From positions 43,001,464-43,065,463 of the forward strand of contig NC_085138.1 of NCBI RefSeq assembly GCF_035046485.1: DNA of 64,000 bases, written 5' to 3'. Source of the DNA: Aedes albopictus (Eukaryota; Arthropoda; Insecta; Diptera; Culicidae). Positions 18,885 to 28,769 of the stretch are shown in pieces. Each line of letters starts with the position of its first letter. Position 1 is the first letter of the stretch. The notes beneath the pieces are model-generated. The model was not told the origin of the DNA and made no database searches. It saw only the letters and a program-made list of their open reading frames with translations. The translations under genes and the position numbers were made by a program.

Positions 18885-21800
18885 AATGCGAACTGATACC
18901 AATGGCGACGACCACAGCGACGAAAAGGGACTTGCGATTGGAAGCTCGGTACGTGAAACTGTAGATCTCTCAACTTCATCGGGAGCACTCGCATACTCGC
19001 CGATATACTGAAGGACCGCGGGTACGGAATCGTAGCGCTGCAGGAGGTGTGTTGGACAGGATCTATGGTGCGACGTTTAGAGGTAATCATACCATCTACC
19101 AGAGTTGCGGCAACACACGTGAGCTGGGAACAGCTTTTATAGTGATGGGCGACATGCAGAGGCGCGTGATCGGTTGGTGGCCGATCGACGAAAGAATGTG
19201 CAGGTTGAGGATCAAGGGCCGATTCTTCAACATTAGCATAATAAACGTGCACAGCCCTCACTCCGGAAGCACTGATGATGACAAAGGCGCATTTTACGCG
19301 CAGCTCGAACGCGAGTACGACCGCTGCCCAAACCACGAGGTCAAGATCATCATAGGGGATCTAAACGCTCAGGTAGGCCAGGAGGAGGAATTCAGATCAG
19401 CTGACGAACGAAAATGGCCTACGCCTCATCGATTTCGCCGCCTCCAAGAACATGGCCATTCGTAGCACCTTCTTCCAGCACAGCCTCCCGTATCGTTACA
19501 CCTGGAGATCACCACAACAAACGGAATCGCAAATCGACCACGTTCTGATTGATGGACGGCACTTCTCCGACATTATCGACGTCAGGACCTATCGTGGCGC
19601 TAATATAGACTCTGATCACTACCTGGTGATGGTTAAACTGCGCCCAAAACTCTCCGTTATTAACAACGTAGGGTATTGGTTCCCTTATTAAGCATGTGGC
19701 TCCCATTTTCATCCTACGAAAAACAAAGGATTTAAGCGCTGTGTGTTTTGTTTCTTATTTTTGTATTTTTTGTTAGAAGTGAGCACCCATGAAAACAAAA
19801 AGAACGGAATCAATCGGTCCCGTAATCGCTTGTTTTCGAATAGGATGAATATGGGAGCGTGAGATTACTGATGGCTCACATACCCTACATTACTCGAGGC
19901 AGCGTTGCCGGACGAGGGTGTGCTCGATGTGGCCCCTCTAGAGGACTGCTGGATTACAGTCAAAGCAGCCATCAACAACGCAGCCGAGAGCACTATCGGG
20001 TACGTAGAACGGAGTAGACGAAACGATTGGTTCGACGAGGAGTGCAGAGCGGTTCTGGAGGAGAAGGATGCAGCGCGGGCGGTAATGCTGCAGCATGGAA
20101 CCCGACAGAATGTGGAGCGATACAGACAGAAGCGGAAGCAGCAGACCCGTCTCTTCCGGGAGAAAAAGCGCCGCCTGGAAGAAGCGGAGTGCGAGGAAAT
20201 GGAACTGCTGTGCCGTTCACAGGAAACACGCAAGTTCTACCAGAAGCTCAACGCATCCCGCAAAGGCTACGTGCCGCAAGCCGAAATCTGCAGGGATAAG
20301 GACGGGAGCCTCCTGACGGACAAACGTGAGGTGATCGAAAGGTGGAAGCAGCACTTCGACGAGCACCTGAATGGCGAAGAGAATGTAGGCACGGAGGACC
20401 AAGGCAGCGGAGGAAATGACTATGTTGGTGCAGCAGAGGACGGGAACGAACCAACTCCCACGCTGAGGGAAGTTAAGGATGCCATCCACCAGCTCAAAAA
20501 CACGACGGACGGTATCGCAGCAGAACTCATCAAGATGGGCCCGGAAAAGTTGGCCACCTGTCTGCACCAGTTAGTATAGTCAAGATCTGGGAAACCGAAC
20601 AGCTACCGGAGGAGTGGAAGGAAGGGATAATCTGTCCCATCCACAAGAAAGGCGACAAGTTCATGTGTGAGAACTTTCGAGCGATCACCATTTTGAATGC
20701 CGCCTACAAAGTGCTATCCCAGATCATCTTCCGTCGTTTTTCACCTAAAGTAAATGAGTTCGTGGGAAGTTACCAAGCCTGGTTTCATCGACGGCCGGTC
20801 GACAACGGACCAGATCTTCACCGTACGGCAAATCCTCCAGAAATGCCGTGAATACCAGATCCCAACGCATCACCTGTTCATCGACTTCAAAGCGGCATAC
20901 GACAGTATCGACCGCACAGAGCTATGGAAAATTATGGACGAGAACAGCTTTCCCGGGAAGCTGACTAGACTGATAAGAGCAACGATGGACGGTGTACAGA
21001 ACAGCGTAAGGATTTCGGGTGAACTATCCAGTTCATTTGAATCTCGACGGGGACTACGACAAGGTGATGGACTTTCCTGCCTACTATTCAACATCGCCCT
21101 GGAAGGTGTTATGCGACGAGCCGGGCTCAACAGCCGGGGTACGATCTTCACGAAATCCTGCCAATTTGTCTGTTTTGCGGATGACATGGATATTATTGCT
21201 AGAACATTTGGAACGGTGGCAGAACAGTACACCCGCCTGAAACGTGAAGCAGCAAAGGTCGGACTGGTGGTGAATGCGGCTAAGACAAAGTACATGCTGG
21301 TAGGTGGGACTGAGCGAGACAGGACAAGCCTTGGCAGCAATGTTACGATAGACGGGGATACTTTCGAGGTGGTAGAAGAATTCGTCTACCTCGGTTCCTT
21401 GCTAACGGCTGACAATAACGTAAGCCGTGAAATACGAAGGCGCATCATCAGTGGAAGTCGTACCTACTATGGGCTCCAGAAGAAACTGCGGTCAAAAAAG
21501 ATTCACCCCCGCACCAAATGTATCATGTACAAGACGTTAATAAGACCGGTGGTTCTCTACGGACACGAGACATGGACGATGCTCGAGGGGGGCCTGCAGC
21601 ACTCGGAGTTTTCGAGCGACGGGTGCTAAGGACGATCTTCGGTGGCGTGCAGGAGAACGGTGTGTGGCAGAGAAGGATGAACCACGAGCTCGCTGCACTT
21701 TACGGCGAACCCAGCATCCAGAAAGTGGCCAAAGCCGGAAGGATACGATGGGCAGGGCATGTTGCAAGAATGCCGGACAACAACCCTGCAAAGTTGGTGT

Positions 21801-21964
21801 TTGTTAACCATCCGGTTGGTACAAGAAGGCGTGGAGCGCAGAGAGCACGATGGGCGGACCAGGTGGAGCGTGATCTGGCGAGTGTTGGGCGTGACCGACG
21901 TTGGAGAGCTGCAGCTGCAAATCGAGTATTATGGCGGCAAATTGTTGATTCAGTATTATCATGA
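18885..21964 (+). pseudogene. Near full-length RTE/JAM1-type LINE (endonuclease and reverse transcriptase), frameshifted
   Basis: An APE-type endonuclease is readable across three frames: GYGIVALQEVCWTG (about 19,020), then SIINVHSPHSG, KIIIGDLNAQVG and IDHVLIDGRHF..DSDHYLVM up to 19,660. A 215-bp MITE splits it at 19,671. The linker follows (19,905-20,577), with part of the expected KNNKAAGKDG block lost at NTTDGIAAEL. The RT then has PEEWKEGIICPIHKKGDK, HHLFIDFKAAYDSI, RRGLRQGDGLSCLLFN, the catalytic CFADDMDIIA (about 21,170) and FVYLGSLLTADNNVS. The C-terminal block is GRIRWAGHVARMPDNNP and GAQRARWADQVERDL. Frameshifts lie near 19,075, 19,405, 20,577 and 21,590. Length is about right for an RTE element (~3.2 kb). 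It is closely related to the minus-strand copy at 16.7 kb. Its 3' end resumes at 26,325 after a large insertion. Confidence 0.9.
19671..19885 (+). mobile_element. 215-bp MITE copy 1 (GGGTATTGGTTCCC end), TA duplication
   Basis: It is flanked by TA at 19,669-19,670 and 19,886-19,887. It has the same length (215 bp) and roughly 90-95% identity by eye to the inverted copy at 39,279-39,493, including CCTACGAAAAACAAAGGA and AACGGAATCAATCGGT. The terminal inverted repeats are short (GGGTAT / ATACCC). It interrupts the LINE between the endonuclease and linker regions and has no coding capacity. Confidence 0.9.
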
Positions 21965-23632
21965 ATTTGATGTTAACCCGTATCCGCCAAACAGAAAGAA
22001 AAAAATTCAAATGGCTGCCATTTCGTCAATTTTCAACCGATTTCTTTCATTTTTTGACCATTGCATTGTTTCGATGCCTAGTTTTGGGAAACCTATTGGT
22101 CATTTTTGAATTGTCCGGCTATCCAGAGTTATTCCGGTGAGTCACTGGGTCACATCCGGTAAAACTGACCCCAACTTCCTTTCGCCACTCAATTTCTTAG
22201 AGTAACTGCTGAAAATCCAGTTTCATTTTAACAAATTTTCATAATCTAGACCACAGTGATATTTTCAGAAGCAAATTAGGCGATGTAACCAGTTCCAAGC
22301 TGGATCCCTGCTTGTAATCTACTCCAGGGACCCTCAGGGAACCGGCCCAAGAGCGGTCAAATATTATTTTTCGTTCAAATTTAGCAATATGGGTATCAAA
22401 CTTCAACATTTTCTAATACCAGTTAGAAAACGATCACTAGAAGATGTTTTGCGCACATTGGCCACCGGGAGGACCGATCCGGTGATCTCACGCGGAACAA
22501 AATGTCGGCCATTTTGAAAACTGTTTGCATCCCACACTGGGCAGAACGCTAGTGCTCTGGATAAGCATCCTAGAGGTTTCGTATCTTCAGAGAAATGTTT
22601 TGTAAGAGTTTTTACTATAATCTGGTTATCTAATACTTGATCTAGATAAGTGGAAACTGATCTAGATCAGTTCTATCTTTTCATAGAAGTGTCCTAGAAG
22701 AAAATTTACTTCTGCAAAGATGTTCATACTGCTGTTTCTGACATTTCTTCCGAAGGCACCTGGACTGTAAAATGTAAACAAATAGCACAGTGGGCCACTT
22801 CTTGAAAAATGTAAAAAAAATCATGTTTGACCCATTTTTCGTGAAAAAATATTCTAAAAGAATGCTTTTACTACACGTTTGCAACCGTATCCGCCCAACA
22901 GAAAACAAAATATTCAAATGGCTGCCTTTTCGTCAATTTTCAACCGATTTCTTTCATCTTAGAACCATTTGAATCGTATTGATGCCTAGTTTTGCGAATC
23001 CTGTTGGTCATTTTTGGATTGTCCGCCTATCCGGAGTTCCCATTGGGGCTAAATTTCTTAGACTATATACTCATATCCTAGTTATATTTCAACGAATTTT
23101 CACAGTTTAGCCCAGAATGATACTTTCAGAAGCAAATTAGGTTTCATATGTCAAATTCTCAGGTTGGGCTTCCAAAATGATGTAATTGGATGTAATTGAA
23201 TTTAGTTAGCTCAAAATGACATTTTCAGCACTGCTGAAAAACTTGTGCGGCTAGACCAGTTCTACAAGAAAGTCACAATATTTTTTATGTAAAACTGACG
23301 AGCCACTACAAAACAGGTTTAGTGGGAGTACACACTTGTGTTGAAAAACAAATGTAGTAATAGATTTCGTATTACTGTGATGGGGTATATTTCAATTTCT
23401 CCGAAAACAGTTTCCACGGGATAACACCGAAACAGTCTTTCAAACAATCCATGCCTTGAATAGACGACATTTTGAAACTGTAGTACCAATTGGTTAGAAA
23501 AAATATGCCCATACTGATGTGGTGCGGCATACTTCAATTTCTCCGGATGCAGATTTGCCGGGGGAAAAACCGGGACTGTCTTCCGTGTGTATAGTGTCAA
23601 ATATGTAACATCTTTGCAGAACATAGTATAAC

Positions 23633-24596
23633 CACAGACAAACAGACGTTACACCTTGAACGATTTTCATGGAAATCCATCGCCCAGTTCACACTACACG
23701 CAGAAAAATAAATTGTTAACACAATAAAATTCTAGTTCAAATCAACCGATTTTTCAGTTTACTATAGCGACAAACTGATTTCTAGTTTAAACTGAACTGT
23801 TCTATTGTTTGATAATACAAATATTTTCATTTGTCGAAATTTTTGAACGTTTTTTTAAAACAAACAGAGATATGGTATTTTCAACATGAAATAATGGATT
23901 GATTCAAACGACTGCACTTTTGCCACTAACAAACCTAGAATGTGATTGTGTTGGTAACGGCGGCAGCTGCGGCAGTTCGGAAATCTATTTTTAGAGCGTC
24001 GGTAAGCGGATGGGGAGGAGAACGACTACAAAAAGACAAAAAAGGCGAAACCGATCAACTTTTTGTGGATGCTGTTGTGAGTACCTGCGCGTTATCCATC
24101 ACGGCCAAAGCTACACTTGGAAGTTGGCGTGAGGGATTTGCTACACCTTCTTCGTTGTGGCGATGTTGGGGTAAGCATTTTATAGATGTGTGAGTGCTTT
24201 CGGACCATGTTTATGGTTTTTATTTTGTTTAAACAAATGAAATTTTTGACATTATATGAAATGATGGTAATCGGTTGTTTTTATCGATAAACTCTAAATG
24301 AAAACAATTAAATATTACTTTGGAATAAGTAAATTCTCAGTTTGAAAATCCACCATGCTATTTATTGTTTTAAACAAGCGCCATTTTTCTGCGTGTACCA
24401 TCACCTGGTGGAAAAGTTGCACGAATCACTGTGTTGTGCAATTACGTCAACAGAAGGCACTAGTGTGAAACGTCAAACGCATAGAAAAACGATGCGCGCG
24501 CCTCTGCTTGTGAAAGCCATAACTATGAAAATTTTAAATGATCGTTAAAAGCGTGGTCGATGGAAATTTCACAAGTGTTACGTCTGTTTGTCTGTG
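23633..24596. mobile_element. hAT-like MITE (CACAGACAAACAGACG), copy 2, itself interrupted
   Basis: CACAGACAAACAGACGTTACA at the left is mirrored by TGTTACGTCTGTTTGTCTGTG at the right. GTATAAC flanks both sides exactly (23,626-23,632 and 24,597-24,603). Once the 698-bp nested element is removed, the sequence aligns closely with the 262-bp copy at 61,971. A 7-8 bp duplication supports the hAT superfamily. Confidence 0.85.
23698..24395. mobile_element. 698-bp TIR element (CACGCAGAAAAAT), TA duplication, nested in the hAT MITE
   Basis: CACGCAGAAAAAT at 23,698 is mirrored by ATTTTTCTGCGTG ending at 24,395, with TA on both sides. The uninterrupted site CACACTACCATCACC is preserved in the related MITE at about 62,030, which confirms the boundaries. 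One 83-codon ORF (23,942-24,193) lies inside but shows no transposase motif and is probably chance. Confidence 0.88.
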
Positions 24597-24650
24597 GTAT
24601 AACGTTATTTCCACATCTTCGTGTTGAAAACGTCGACTACTGTTTTATTT

Positions 24651-24805
24651 GGGGTCGTTCATAAATCGCGTAGACCGAATTTTGGTTATCTCAAAACACC
24701 CCTACCCACTTTTAGACTTTCGTTCATTCAAAATTTCAAAATTATGGAGCATAAGCTTTGACCAGACCCCCCTTCCTAGAAGTCTACGTGGTTTTTGAAC
24801 GGCCC
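24651..24805. mobile_element. MITE of the GGGGTCGTTCATAAATCGCG type
   Basis: GGGGTCGTTCATAAATCGCGTAGAC at the left is mirrored imperfectly by GTCTACGTGGTTTTTGAACGGCCC at the right, with C-rich stretches inside. It resembles the elements at 8,366 and 13,761 in plan but is more diverged. It lies in the core of the piggyBac-like palindrome. Confidence 0.65.
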
Positions 24806-26328
24806 TTGTCTAGTTTCTCAGGGGTCATCGGAACGGTACTCTGGGTGACTAATATCGCAGAAACATCTGCTCATAACGGTATATCAAACGAACGTTGCAT
24901 ATGCTGAAGTTAGACATTTGTACCATCGAGACGCAAGCAATTTTCAAAACAGCCGATATCTAGCTACCCGGGGGATCATCGGAACAGAATTACCTGGGGC
25001 CAATATTCCCAAAACAAACTTCTAATGACCATTTCCTATCTGGCATCAGAAAATGATGAAGTTTGATACCCATATTGCTAAACTCGGACGAAACATAATA
25101 TTTGACCACACTTGGACCGGTTCCCTGAGGGCTCTGGAGAAAAATCCAAGTATGGGAAGCCTAATTTGCTTCTGAAAGTATCATTCTGGGCTAAACTGTG
25201 AAAATTCGTTGAAATATAACTGGGATATGAGTATATAGTCTAAGAAATTTAGCCCCAATGGGAACTCCGGATAGGCGGACAATCCAAAAATGACCAACAG
25301 GATTCGCAAAACTAGGCATCAATACGATTCAAATGGTTCTAAGATGAAAGAAATCGGTTGAAAATTGACGAAAAGGCAGCCATTTGAATATTTTGTTTTC
25401 TGTTGGGCGGATACGGTTGCAAACGTGTAGTAAAAGCATTCTTTTAGAATATTTTTTCACGAAAAATGGGTCAAACATGATTTTTTTTACATTTTTCAAG
25501 AAGTGGCCCACTGTGCTATTTGTTTACATTTTACAGTCCAGGTGCCTTCGGAGGAAATGTCAGAAACAGCAGTATGAACATCTTTGCAGAAGTAAATTTT
25601 CTTCTAGGGCACTTCTATGAAAAGATAGAACTGATCTAGATCAGTTTCCACTTATCTAGATCAAGTATTAGATAACCAGATTATAGTAAAAACTCTTACA
25701 AAACATTTCTCTAAAGATACGAAACCTCTAGGATGCTTATCCAGAGCACTAGCGTTCTGCCCAGTGTGGGATGCAAACAGTTTTCAAAATGGCCGACATT
25801 TTGTTCCGCGTGGGATCACCGGATCGGTCCTCCCGGTGGCCAATGTGCGCAAAACATCTTCTAGTGATCGTTTTCTAACTGGTATTAGAAAATGTTGAAG
25901 TTTGATACCCATATTGCTAAATTTGAACGAAAAATAATATTTGACCGCTCTTGGGCCGGTTCCCTGAGGGTCCCTGGAGTAGATTACAAGCAGGGATCCA
26001 GCTTGGAACTGGTTACATCGCCTAATTTGCTTCTGAAAATATCACTGTGGTCTAGATTATGAAAATTTGTTAAAATGAAACTGGATTTTCAGCAGTTACT
26101 CTAAGAAATTGAGTGGCGAAAGGAAGTTGGGGTCAGTTTTACCGGATGTGACCCAGTGACTCACCGGAATAACTCCGGATAGCCGGACAATTCAAAAATG
26201 ACCAATAGGTTTCCCAAAACTAGGCATCGAAACAATGCAATGGTCAAAAAATGAAAGAAATCGGTTGAAAATTGACGAAATGGCAGCCATTTGAATTTTT
26301 TTCTTTCTGTTGGGCGGATACGGGTTAA

Positions 26329-26946
26329 CTAAATAAATGAAATACTGGAGAAAGTCGCAGACGAAATAGGTCTATCTATCCGAAGATAAGCATAATCAAT
26401 CATCTTTTCAACATTTCTAGAATTGTTCTGTACTTTAAAAATTGTATGCGTTGTACAAATTGCCATGAAACTTACAGCCAAGATTCTCAAAAAATAACCG
26501 TTTCCACCCAACCATGTTATGCACAGTTTCACTGTAAATCAATAACACCCTCTGGGTCATTGAAGTAAAAAAGACCTGACACATCAGATTAGCCATCAAT
26601 GATAGCTGGTACGCCAGGAAACCATATCCCTCGCTCCAGCAACAACCCCCAAAGCAGTGAAAAATCAACAGACTTTTTATGGTGGACATAATAATCCGAA
26701 CAAGCATTAAATCTCCACACTGAATATGTTTCCCAGATGGCTGCAAGAAGGAAGAACAGAACATGGAACCTCTTCAAAAAACGATTAGCTGAGCTAGCTT
26801 TGTTATGCAGTGAAAATTTTTACACACTCATGTCCCTCCTCTAAGTCCTCTCTTGCTCGCATCGCATATGGATCGGCTTCGATTCGAACCAACCAGCCAA
26901 CCCATGATCGCGACCGTCTTCGCGTCTCACTGCGATGCGCTGGAAG
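26329..26946. other. Tail of the RTE LINE, then intergenic DNA
   Basis: The first bases (CTAAATAAATGAAATA) continue the LINE 3' tail cut off at 21,976. The remainder has no recognisable gene. Two overlapping minus-strand ORFs (26,435-26,777) lack motifs. It ends with GCTGGAAG, the target site of the hAT element. Confidence 0.45.
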
Positions 26947-28482
26947 TAGAGGGTCTTGTTTCCCGGACTGAAAAAAATCCCGGGATTCGGGATTTTTATT
27001 TTTGAAATCCCGGGATTTCCCGGGATCCCGGGAAAAATCAAAATTTCCCATAACCGATAAAAAAGTGATGGAATGAATTTTGAAACCGTCTTTAACCAAA
27101 TTTTAGCGACTAATAAAGATGTTCTACTCTTCGGATTTTTATTTTCATTTCTTATTCCTAAAGATAGGATTTGCATTCCTGGGAAAATCATAAAAAACAA
27201 TATGTATAAATCCATAAGGTCTTTTCATGCTAGTTCTGGGAGCAATTAGACAGCTTCTCTGACAAAGCTTGAGTGGTAAAGGTTGGAAGAGTGATTTTAA
27301 AATTTCTTATGACAACTTTTTGTCAACATTTTGGATCGTACTGAAAAAGATTGGAGAAATTGGGTTAAATTTCAAACAAATTCAAGCAAAAAGGCTTCTA
27401 TTAGATATTGTGAAATATAATAAAGAACAATTGGCAGAGTAATTCACTGCGCGTCCTTCTTACAAATTCTTGTGGAATTGCTATTAAAAACTCTTTGAAG
27501 AATCTTACGACTTCGATAATTCCTTCCAAAAAATCCTATTTCGATATATTGAGTTTCACTTTTATTAATGTTTTGACTTCTGTGATTATTTAAAAGTCCA
27601 CTGAAATATCATTTCATGCAAGATTATATTTCATGCTTTGGGACGTTGAAAGCCCAATAAGATCAGGTTCTACTGCTGGTTGTGTTTTTACCTCGGCTAT
27701 GTAATATATTTCGCTCTGTTTTTCGTTTTGTTGACATACATCTCTGCAACAACTCTGCAGAAAGTCTAAACAAGAAGTACTATTTATGCTGGAAACTAAT
27801 TCAAAAATTATCATAAAAATTGTTACAAAATTTCTGTTACAATTTTCTCTATAAAATTTTGTCCAATTTTTTTAATAAGTTTCGTATGACATTTTGGTTG
27901 GACTTCAAAAGAAAATGTCTCAAGAAATTTAATCGGAAAAATATTCCAGAGATAGTATAGTCCCGTCAGGAATTGATAACCAAATTTTCTGAACTATGTA
28001 TAAGCCTCCAAAAATTCTGCAAATATTTCCATCAAAATTTATGTGAGCGAAATTTCACCAAAATGATGTTGAAAATGCTTCAAGCCATTGCTCAGACCAT
28101 GAAAAAATATCATTTTATTACTTTTAGGATATTGGTCCAGAAACATCTGAAGTATGTCTGGTATCTATCTTCCTCTAGCACATAATTTCCTAAGAAGTTT
28201 TGCGCAGAAGTTCCACCTGGAAATATTCCACACGTTTCGTACAAATATTGACAAATTTTGCTTCTTAAAAAGCTGCAAGAAAACAACCTTGTAATAGCTT
28301 AAAATCAATCCACCAAATCCACATTTTAACCATTTCTACAGAAAGTTATGGCCTTTGTTGTCATTGTTAGAATTTTCGGGAAATCCCGGGAATTCCGGAA
28401 AAATATCCCGGGATTCGGGATTTTTCAGATCCCGGGATTTTCCGGGATTTTTGTCCCGGGAAATCCCGGGCAAGACCCTCTA
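26947..28482. mobile_element. 1.54-kb non-autonomous hAT element with CCCGGGAT-rich ends
   Basis: The ends TAGAGGGTCTTG and CAAGACCCTCTA are inverted, and GCTGGAAG (8 bp) flanks both sides exactly (26,939-26,946 and 28,483-28,490), diagnostic of hAT insertion. About 100 bp at each end is packed with CCCGGGATT/AATCCCGGG palindromes, which would serve as subterminal binding motifs or strong stems. The AT-rich interior (27.1-28.3 kb) has no transposase ORF. Confidence 0.9.
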
Positions 28483-28627
28483 GCTGGAAGCAAGGGAATT
28501 TACGGTTCACTTTTTATGGCGGAAAATCCATTCTCGAACGCACAACAGCAACAAAACGGGTGAATGGGCGCGATGGCGATGGGATCCATCGTCAAGTGTA
28601 AATGACGATGATGGGCTGGTACCTTCT

Positions 28628-28723
28628 TATAACACACGAAGACGCGTCCCCATCCAGCCTGCAGCTCAGTGAAGGGAGAACCGAAGATGACAGTGCTAAT
28701 AAGAATGGTGAAACAATTGACGG
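28628..28723 (+). promoter_or_regulatory. Possible promoter and short first coding exon
   Basis: TATAA at 28,628-28,632, an arthropod-type initiator TCAGT at 28,666-28,670, an ATG at 28,687 and a good splice donor GG|GTAAGT with GT at 28,724-28,725 follow one another in a stretch free of repeats. The exon would encode only 13 residues (MTVLIRMVKQLTG). The TATA-to-initiator spacing (~40) is longer than the usual ~30. A downstream intron would have to contain the satellite arrays. This is the only host-gene hint in the window, and it is weak. Confidence 0.25.
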
Positions 28724-28769
28724 GTAAGTGGGAACAGTGCTGAACAAATTTAAATTAACTTAGAGTAGT

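Larger units (their letters stand above)
21977..26324. mobile_element. 4.35-kb palindromic element with TTAA duplication (piggyBac-like, non-autonomous)
   Basis: The termini CCCGTATCCGCC and GGCGGATACGGG are flanked by TTAA at 21,973-21,976 and 26,325-26,328, the hallmark of piggyBac-type transposition. The arms 21,977-23,141 and 25,160-26,324 are reverse complements of about 1,165 bp each with few mismatches, so the small ORFs occur in mirror pairs. Each arm contains a second, diverged copy of its own terminal module (CCGTATCCGCCCAACAGAA at about 22,888 and its mirror). The core (23.14-25.16 kb) holds two nested MITEs, another MITE at 24,651 and a further diverged module at 24.83-25.15 kb. 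There is no transposase. It splits the 3' tail of the RTE LINE. Confidence 0.85.

Noticed and set aside
23942..24193. 83-codon ORF inside the TA element as a transposase
   Set aside because: Too short and without DDE/D or helix-turn-helix pattern; the host element is MITE-sized.
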